Positions 6,574 to 10,791 of a stretch of 10,791 bases of DNA are shown piece after piece. The notes beneath the pieces were generated by a model that worked only from the letters and a program-made list of their open reading frames with translations, ran no database searches and was not told the origin of the DNA. Position 1 is the first letter of the stretch, and the number at the start of each line of letters is the position of its first letter. The stretch comes from an uncultured Lachnospiraceae bacterium (GTDB lineage: Bacteria; Bacillota; Clostridia; Lachnospirales; Lachnospiraceae). The stretch covers positions 1-10,791 of the forward strand of contig CANQYH010000087.1 of NCBI GenBank assembly GCA_947628025.1. The letters are read 5' to 3'. Made by a program: the position numbers and the translations under genes.

Positions 6574-7725
6574 ATGAGATATCAACTGATCACGAAGGAT
6601 GGACGTGCCAAACGGGCGGAGGTAACGACCGTTCACGGCACGATCCAGACTCCGGTATTTATGAATGTGGGGACCGTAGGGGCGATCAAGGGCGCCGTTT
6701 CCACCGACGATCTGCGGCAGATCGGGACGCAGGTGGAGCTGTCCAATACCTACCATCTCCATGTGCGCACCGGGGACAAGCTGATCCGCAAGTTCGGCGG
6801 ACTGCACCGCTTTATGAACTGGGACCGGCCGATCCTCACCGATTCCGGCGGCTTCCAGGTCTTTTCGCTGGCAGGGATGCGCAAGATCAAGGAAGAGGGC
6901 GTTTATTTCAACTCTCACATCGACGGCCGGAAGATCTTCATGGGGCCGGAGGAGAGTATGCAGATCCAGTCCAATCTGGGCTCGACGATCGCGATGGCGT
7001 TCGACGAGTGCCCGCCTCATCCCGCCACGCGGGAATATATGCAGGATTCCGTGGACCGCACCAGCCGGTGGCTGGAAAGATGCAAACGGGAGATGGACCG
7101 GCTGAACAGCCTGCCCGACACGGTGAACCGGGAACAGCTTCTGTTCGGGATCAATCAGGGCGGGACGTTTGAGGACATCCGCATCGCCCATGCGAAGCAG
7201 ATCTCGGGGATGGACCTGGACGGCTACGCGATCGGCGGCCTGGCGGTGGGAGAGAGCCACGCGGAGATGTACCGTATCCTGGATGAGACGGTGCCGTATC
7301 TGCCGGAGAACAAGCCCACGTACCTGATGGGGGTCGGGACGCCGGCCAACATCCTGGAATCCGTAGAGCGGGGCGTGGATTTCTTCGACTGCGTTTATCC
7401 CAGCAGAAACGGACGGCACGGCCATGTGTATACGAACCATGGGAAGCTGAACCTGTTTAATCAGAAGTACGAGCTGGACGCCCGGCCGATCGAGGAGGGC
7501 TGCGGCTGTCCGGCCTGCCGTTCTTACAGCAGGGCTTATATCCGGCATCTGTTTAAGGCGAAAGAAATGCTGGGGATGCGATTATGTGTATTGCATAATT
7601 TGTATTTTTATAATAAAATGATGGAAGAGATACGGACGGCCATCGAAGAGCATCGCTACGCCGATTATAAGGCAGCGAAGCTGGAGGGGCTTATGCAGTC
7701 CAAAGATCCGGGCCAGGCGGAATAG
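6574..7725 (+). CDS. tgt: tRNA-guanine transglycosylase
   Basis: A 383-aa cytoplasmic enzyme that swaps guanine-34 of GUN-anticodon tRNAs for a queuosine precursor base. LTDSGGFQVFSL carries catalytic Asp90, AFDEC has Asp144, FGINQGG has Gln195, GGLAVGE (221-227) shapes the base pocket, and FDCVYPSRNGRHG holds the nucleophile Asp272. The zinc site is C310-x-C312-x2-C315 plus His341 in LHNLYFY. Cys146 and Val225 are the residues typical of bacterial, preQ1-accepting enzymes, but some Clostridia salvage queuine, so the substrate is not settled. The neighbour queA, often next to tgt, is absent here. The 90-nt gap after secDF has no terminator, which suggests co-transcription. No good Shine-Dalgarno precedes the ATG. 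The start is supported by the usual N-terminus (RYQLI...HGTIQTPVFM). Confidence 0.96.
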   Translation: MRYQLITKDGRAKRAEVTTVHGTIQTPVFMNVGTVGAIKGAVSTDDLRQIGTQVELSNTYHLHVRTGDKLIRKFGGLHRFMNWDRPILTDSGGFQVFSLAGMRKIKEEGVYFNSHIDGRKIFMGPEESMQIQSNLGSTIAMAFDECPPHPATREYMQDSVDRTSRWLERCKREMDRLNSLPDTVNREQLLFGINQGGTFEDIRIAHAKQISGMDLDGYAIGGLAVGESHAEMYRILDETVPYLPENKPTYLMGVGTPANILESVERGVDFFDCVYPSRNGRHGHVYTNHGKLNLFNQKYELDARPIEEGCGCPACRSYSRAYIRHLFKAKEMLGMRLCVLHNLYFYNKMMEEIRTAIEEHRYADYKAAKLEGLMQSKDPGQAE

Positions 7726-7838
7726 ATGCGGCGGCCGGATCCTGATGGGATGGCGGTATGGCCGGCAGCGGACCGGCGGTGTCCGCGTGTACGGAGGATC
7801 GGAACAGCAATCTGGTGACAAGTGAAGGAGGAAAAATT

Positions 7839-8135
7839 ATGTTGACAATGACGGCGGCAAGCGGCGCGGGCGGCCTGGGATTCTGGCTTATTTACGCGGC
7901 ATTCCTGATCGGTTTGATGTATTTTATCGCGATCCGTCCCCAGCAGAAAGAGAAGAAGCGTATGCAGGAGCTCCTGGCCAGCGTGGCGGTGGGCGACAAC
8001 GTGCTTACTTCCAGCGGCTTCTACGGAGTGGTCATCGATATGACCGACGATACCGTGATCATCGAGTTCGGCAACAAATACTGCCGTATCCCGATGCAGA
8101 AAACGGCGATCGTGCAGGTGGAAAAACCGGAGTGA
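7839..8135 (+). CDS. yajC: preprotein translocase subunit YajC
   Basis: A 98-aa single-span membrane protein that associates with SecDF and SecYEG. A short N-terminus (MLTMTAASGAGG) is followed by one helix (about residues 15-32) and the family signature IRPQQKEKKRM, then a small cytoplasmic beta domain (VGDNVLTSSGFYGVV...VIIEF). ATG 7839 is chosen because AAGGAGG (7825-7831) lies 7 nt upstream. A longer in-frame extension from 7758 would bury that site and adds no family-like sequence. The 113-nt gap after tgt has no terminator, and a strong terminator follows 20 nt after the stop. That makes yajC the last gene of the scfA-scfB-secDF-tgt-yajC unit. Confidence 0.95.
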   Translation: MLTMTAASGAGGLGFWLIYAAFLIGLMYFIAIRPQQKEKKRMQELLASVAVGDNVLTSSGFYGVVIDMTDDTVIIEFGNKYCRIPMQKTAIVQVEKPE

Positions 8136-8155
8136 TATTTAACAGGAAAACAGTG

Positions 8156-8194
8156 GCCGGGGGGACAGTGTGTATCCCCCGGCGTTTTCATTTT
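8156..8194 (+). terminator. Rho-independent terminator closing the scf-sec unit
   Basis: GCCGGGGG (8156-8163) pairs perfectly with CCCCCGGC (8176-8183) around a 12-nt loop. TTTTCATTTTT follows within two bases. It starts 20 nt after the yajC stop codon and separates the operon from the MATE gene. Confidence 0.9.
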
Positions 8195-8245
8195 TAGGCT
8201 TTGGCGGATAAGGATCTGCGCGAAGCGGCGGACGGGCGGAACCGG

Positions 8246-8274
8246 GGCCGGTGTCACATTTTCCGGCCACCGGC
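8246..8274 (+). promoter_or_regulatory. inverted repeats with alternative pairing upstream of the MATE gene
   Basis: GCCGGTG (8247-8253) is complementary to CACCGGC (8268-8274), and overlapping GGCCGG (8246-8251) is complementary to CCGGCC (8263-8268). The two stems share the left arm and so exclude each other. The position is about 60-85 nt before the MATE start codon. It could be a leader switch, an operator, or chance pairing in GC-rich DNA. I see no convincing promoter in 8195-8331. Confidence 0.35.
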
Positions 8275-8331
8275 ATATGTTTTACGTAGATTCAGGGCTT
8301 TGATCTGAAGAATGGGTGGGAAAGAGCGTCG

Positions 8332-9696
8332 ATGGGCAGGATCAGCAGTTTCATAAAAGAAAACCGTTCCTATATATATGAGAGCTTCCAGATGGCATGG
8401 CCTGCGGTTCTGGAGTCTTTTTTTGTGGCTCTGGCAGGTATGATCGATTCGCTGATGGTCAGCACGATCGGGGCCTACGCGGTGGCGGCCGTGGGATTGA
8501 CGACGCAGCCGAAATTCATCGGTCTGGCGATCTTCATCGCTACGAACGTGGCCGTATCCGCGATCGTGGCGCGGCGGAAAGGGCAGCAGGACCAGTACGG
8601 CGCGAACCAGACGCTTTTGGCGGCCCTTGTATTTGTGGTCGTGACGGGAACGGTGATCAGCCTGCTCTGCGTCCTGTTCGCGGACCCGATCATCCGGCTG
8701 TGCGGCTCGGCGGAAGATACCCACGAGGGCGCGGTGGCCTATTTCCGGATCGTCATGGGCGGCATGATGTTCAACATTATCTCGCTGGTCATCAATGCGG
8801 CTCAGCGGGGAGCGGGCCGCACCAAGATCGCGATGCGCACCAATGTGACCTCCAACGTCCTGAACATGATCGGAAATTATTTGCTAATCGGCGGAAACTT
8901 CGGATTTCCGCGGCTGGGCATCCGGGGAGCGGCCATCGCCACCGTATTCGGGACTGTGGCGGCCTGCGTCATGAGTATTTTGTCGCTCTTTTCCAGGGAC
9001 GGATTTATCAGTATCCCGTATATGATCCGGAACCGCATCCGCTTCCGGATGGAGCCGCTGCTCAGCATGATGCACATCGGTTCCAATATTTTCCTGGAAC
9101 AGATCCTGCTGCGGATCGGTTTTATGTCCACGGCGGTCATGACGGCCAAGCTGGGCACGGACGCGTTTGCGGCCCATCAGGTGGGGATGAACGTCATGAG
9201 TCTGTCGTTTTCGTTCGGAGACGGTATGCAGGTGGCGGCCGTGGCGCTGATCGGCCGCAGTCTGGGCGAGGAGAAGCCGGACCTGGCAAAGCTGTACGGT
9301 TTTATCTGCCAGCGCATAGGAAATGGGATCTCTGCGGTCCTGGCGGTGCTGTATCTGCTGGGCGGCAGGTTTTTGTTCAGCCTGTATTTCAAAGAACCGC
9401 ATATCGTCGCTATGGGCGTGGAGATCATGTGGGTCATTATCGTGATCGTGGTCCTGCAGATCCCCCAAGTGGTCTATATGGGCTGCCTGCGGGGCGCGGG
9501 CGACGTGCGGTTTACCACGCTTGTTTCCACGTTCAGCGTCACATTTGTCCGGACGATCAGTTCCTATCTGTTCTGCTATCCCCTGGGACTGGGACTGATC
9601 GGTATCTGGTTCGGCGTCGTCAGCGACCAGCTGTGCCGGTTTTTGCTGACCCGATGGCGGTTCCGGTCGGGGAAATGGACGCAGATCCGGATTTAA
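8332..9696 (+). CDS. MATE family efflux transporter
   Basis: A 454-aa inner-membrane protein with about twelve hydrophobic segments in two similar halves, typical of MATE (multidrug and toxic compound extrusion) antiporters, which export drugs or metabolites by cation exchange. The half-signatures are visible: INAAQRGAGRTKIAMRTN (about 154-171) in the first half and GCLRGAGDVRFTTLVST (384-400) in the second. MAWPAVLESFFVALAGMIDSLMV near the N-terminus and MQVAAVALIGRSLGEE (299-314) are also typical. Length is normal and the gene is intact. The substrate cannot be inferred. It lies after the yajC terminator, so it is probably a separate unit. The ribosome site is weak (GGTGGG about 12 nt upstream), and the ATG is supported by the usual short N-terminus before TM1. 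Confidence 0.93.
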   Translation: MGRISSFIKENRSYIYESFQMAWPAVLESFFVALAGMIDSLMVSTIGAYAVAAVGLTTQPKFIGLAIFIATNVAVSAIVARRKGQQDQYGANQTLLAALVFVVVTGTVISLLCVLFADPIIRLCGSAEDTHEGAVAYFRIVMGGMMFNIISLVINAAQRGAGRTKIAMRTNVTSNVLNMIGNYLLIGGNFGFPRLGIRGAAIATVFGTVAACVMSILSLFSRDGFISIPYMIRNRIRFRMEPLLSMMHIGSNIFLEQILLRIGFMSTAVMTAKLGTDAFAAHQVGMNVMSLSFSFGDGMQVAAVALIGRSLGEEKPDLAKLYGFICQRIGNGISAVLAVLYLLGGRFLFSLYFKEPHIVAMGVEIMWVIIVIVVLQIPQVVYMGCLRGAGDVRFTTLVSTFSVTFVRTISSYLFCYPLGLGLIGIWFGVVSDQLCRFLLTRWRFRSGKWTQIRI

Positions 9697-9705
9697 CCGG
9701 GGATA

Positions 9706-9734
9706 GGCCGGGGGCGCGGCGGCCGCTGCCGGCC
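9706..9734 (+). terminator. GC-rich hairpin after the MATE gene, possible weak terminator
   Basis: GGCCGG (9706-9711) pairs with CCGGCC (9729-9734). The intervening loop contains the palindrome GCGGCCGC (9719-9726), so the structure can be extended or rearranged. It starts 9 nt after the stop codon. The downstream sequence (GTGTTCCCTTT) is only modestly T-rich, so efficient intrinsic termination is uncertain. Confidence 0.4.
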
Positions 9735-9775
9735 GGGGCGTGTTCCCTTTGAAGATAAGCAATGTTAATCGACAG

Positions 9776-9804
9776 CATAACTCCAGGTTATGGAATGAAT
9801 TCCA
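9776..9804. repeat. two adjoining small inverted repeats upstream of leuB
   Basis: CATAAC (9776-9781) pairs with GTTATG (9787-9792) across 5 nt. TGGAA (9791-9795) pairs with TTCCA (9800-9804) across 4 nt, and the two structures overlap by two bases. They lie 31-59 nt upstream of the leuB -35 box. Operators for a regulator are possible. Each is short enough to be chance in this AT-richer stretch. Confidence 0.4.
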
Positions 9805-9834
9805 AATATGTTTGGACGAATTTTTGCGCGGATA

Positions 9835-9863
9835 TTGAAATATTGCTTTAAATCATATATTAT
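9835..9863 (+). promoter_or_regulatory. promoter of leuB
   Basis: TTGAAA (9835-9840) and TATTAT (9858-9863) are separated by 17 nt, in an AT-rich island between GC-rich genes. Transcription would start near 9870, giving a leader of about 65 nt. Overlapping alternative -10 boxes (TATATT at 9856, TATGAT at 9861) have poorer spacing. Confidence 0.7.
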
Positions 9864-9889
9864 GATAGGAAACGGTAAAGAGGCGGAAT

Positions 9890-9911
9890 ATTTCGGCTGA
9901 AATACCGAAAT
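9890..9911 (+). promoter_or_regulatory. inverted repeat in the leuB leader
   Basis: ATTTCGG (9890-9896) is perfectly complementary to CCGAAAT (9905-9911) with an 8-nt loop. It lies about 20 nt downstream of the predicted transcription start and 25 nt before the ATG. It could be a repressor operator just downstream of the promoter or a small RNA hairpin. No T-run follows, so it is not a terminator. No T-box features are seen in this leader. Confidence 0.5.
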
Positions 9912-9935
9912 GAAAGCGAACAGGGGAGAAAAGAC

Positions 9936-10791
9936 ATGAATTTGAAGATCGTGACGATCCCGGGGGACGGGATCGGGCCGGAGATCGTAAGGGAAGCCTG
10001 CAAGGTGCTGGACCGGGTAGGCCGCGTTTTCGGACATACCATGGAGTATACGGAGATCCTGATGGGCGGCTGTTCCATCGATCGATACGGCGTGCCGCTG
10101 ACGGAGGAGGCGCTGGCGACAGCGAAGGCGGCCGACGCGGTGCTTTTGGGGGCCGTGGGCGGCGATGTGGGTAATTCCCGCTGGTACGCGATCGCTCCGA
10201 ACCTGCGGCCGGAGGCGGGACTGCTGGGGATCCGCAAGGGACTGGGGCTGTTTGCTAATATGCGCCCCGCCCGTCTCTATAAGGAACTGGAGGAGGCCTG
10301 TCCGCTGAAAAAAGAGATCATCGGAGACGGCTTCGATATGGTTATTATGCGGGAGCTGACCGGCGGATTGTATTTCGGCGAGCGCTACACCAAAGAGATC
10401 GGCGGCGTGACGACGGCCGTCGATACATTGATCTACAGTGAAAATGAGATCCGCCGCATCGCCGTGAAAGCGTTCGATATCGCGATGAAGCGGCGCAAAA
10501 AAGTGACCAGCGTGGATAAAGCCAACGTGCTGGATTCCTCCCGGCTCTGGAGAAAAGTCGTCGAGGAGGTAGCGAAAGATTATCCGGAGGTCACGTTAAA
10601 CCATATGCTGGTGGACAACTGCGCGATGCAGCTGGTCATGAATCCGGGCCAGTTCGATGTGATCCTGACGGAGAATATGTTCGGCGACATCCTTTCCGAC
10701 GAGGCCAGCATGATCACCGGCTCCATCGGTATGCTGGCCAGCGCCAGCCTGAACGAGAGCAAGTTCGGCCTGTACGAGCCCAGCCATGGTT
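9936..10791 (+). CDS. leuB: 3-isopropylmalate dehydrogenase (partial, 3' end beyond the window)
   Basis: The first 285 residues of a cytoplasmic enzyme that oxidises and decarboxylates 3-isopropylmalate to 2-oxoisocaproate with NAD in leucine synthesis. The N-terminus KIVTIPGDGIGPEI is typical. Substrate and catalytic residues are in place: Arg100, Arg110 and Arg139 (LLGIRK, ANMRP, MRELTGGLYFG), Tyr146, Lys195 (VDKANVL), Asp227, and the metal ligands Asp251 and Asp255 (NMFGDILSDEAS). Their spacing matches well-studied LeuB rather than isocitrate dehydrogenase. The sequence stops at YEPSHG, so about 70-80 residues are probably missing given the usual length near 360. GGGGAG lies about 8 nt before the ATG. 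It has its own promoter. Other leucine or isoleucine-valine genes may follow but are out of view. Confidence 0.95.
   Translation, partial: MNLKIVTIPGDGIGPEIVREACKVLDRVGRVFGHTMEYTEILMGGCSIDRYGVPLTEEALATAKAADAVLLGAVGGDVGNSRWYAIAPNLRPEAGLLGIRKGLGLFANMRPARLYKELEEACPLKKEIIGDGFDMVIMRELTGGLYFGERYTKEIGGVTTAVDTLIYSENEIRRIAVKAFDIAMKRRKKVTSVDKANVLDSSRLWRKVVEEVAKDYPEVTLNHMLVDNCAMQLVMNPGQFDVILTENMFGDILSDEASMITGSIGMLASASLNESKFGLYEPSHG

Noticed and set aside
3934..7548. Very long open frame on the - strand (about 1200 codons) opposite scfB, secDF and tgt
   Set aside because: Its product is rich in Arg, His, Asp and Gln with no domain pattern, and it lies opposite three confidently identified genes. It results from the G/C-ending codon bias of the + strand genes.
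7758..7838. Upstream extension of yajC by 27 codons
   Set aside because: The extension is not YajC-like, and the strong AAGGAGG at 7825-7831 points to ATG 7839.
8397..9752. 451-codon open frame overlapping the MATE gene in another + frame
   Set aside because: The product is Gly/Arg-rich without membrane helices or known motifs. The overlapping frame encodes a clear MATE transporter.
9870..9935. Leucine T-box riboswitch upstream of leuB
   Set aside because: The leader is only about 65 nt long, has no T-box core sequence and no terminator hairpin with a T-run.
1..10791. tRNA, rRNA, CRISPR arrays, insertion sequences, prophage or plasmid functions
   Set aside because: I found no cloverleaf, no regularly spaced repeat array, no transposase or integrase gene and no terminal inverted repeats. 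The gene content is that of an ordinary chromosomal region.

Overview
The window looks like chromosomal DNA from an anaerobic Firmicute of class Clostridia, most likely a Lachnospiraceae-type gut bacterium. The main reason is a near-perfect SCIFF peptide gene (scfA) followed by its radical SAM/SPASM maturase (scfB) beside Sec accessory genes, an arrangement characteristic of Clostridia. Strong AGGAGG-type ribosome sites, sigma-A promoters with extended -10 elements and a fused SecDF agree with this. The coding DNA is GC-rich with many codons ending in G or C, which creates long false frames on both strands. The genus assignment is inference.

Layout. 1-202: A-rich upstream region with a promoter (143-171). 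203-1912 (+): polytopic O-antigen ligase/polymerase-type membrane protein, closed by a strong terminator whose T-tract begins a 30-nt direct repeat (1939-1968 and 1997-2026). 2061-2420 (-): small four-helix membrane protein resembling TIGR04086, divergent from the next block. 2508-2536: near-consensus promoter driving scfA (2602-2748), a terminator-like attenuator (2778-2812), scfB (2869-4278, GTG start), secDF (4300-6483), tgt (6574-7725) and yajC (7839-8135), ended by a strong terminator (8156-8194). 8332-9696: MATE-family transporter preceded by a short leader hairpin. 9697-9935: non-coding region with several inverted repeats and a good promoter. 9936 to the window end: leuB, cut off by the window edge.

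How the genes work together. The central block appears to be one transcription unit joining a ribosomally made, thioether-crosslinked peptide (ScfA modified by ScfB) to the Sec translocase accessory proteins SecDF and YajC and to the tRNA queuosine enzyme Tgt. No dedicated peptidase or ABC exporter for the peptide is present, so the Sec neighbours are the obvious but unproven candidates for a functional link. The attenuator between scfA and scfB would give many peptides per enzyme. The flanking O-antigen ligase-like gene, MATE transporter and leuB look like separate units.

The system most worth a second look is the SCIFF-Sec locus. The family is known and widely conserved in Clostridia, but its physiological role is poorly defined. 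Local oddities are the divergent TIGR04086-like gene, an alanine in place of a conserved transmembrane aspartate in the SecF half, and the repeat pair at 1939-2026.
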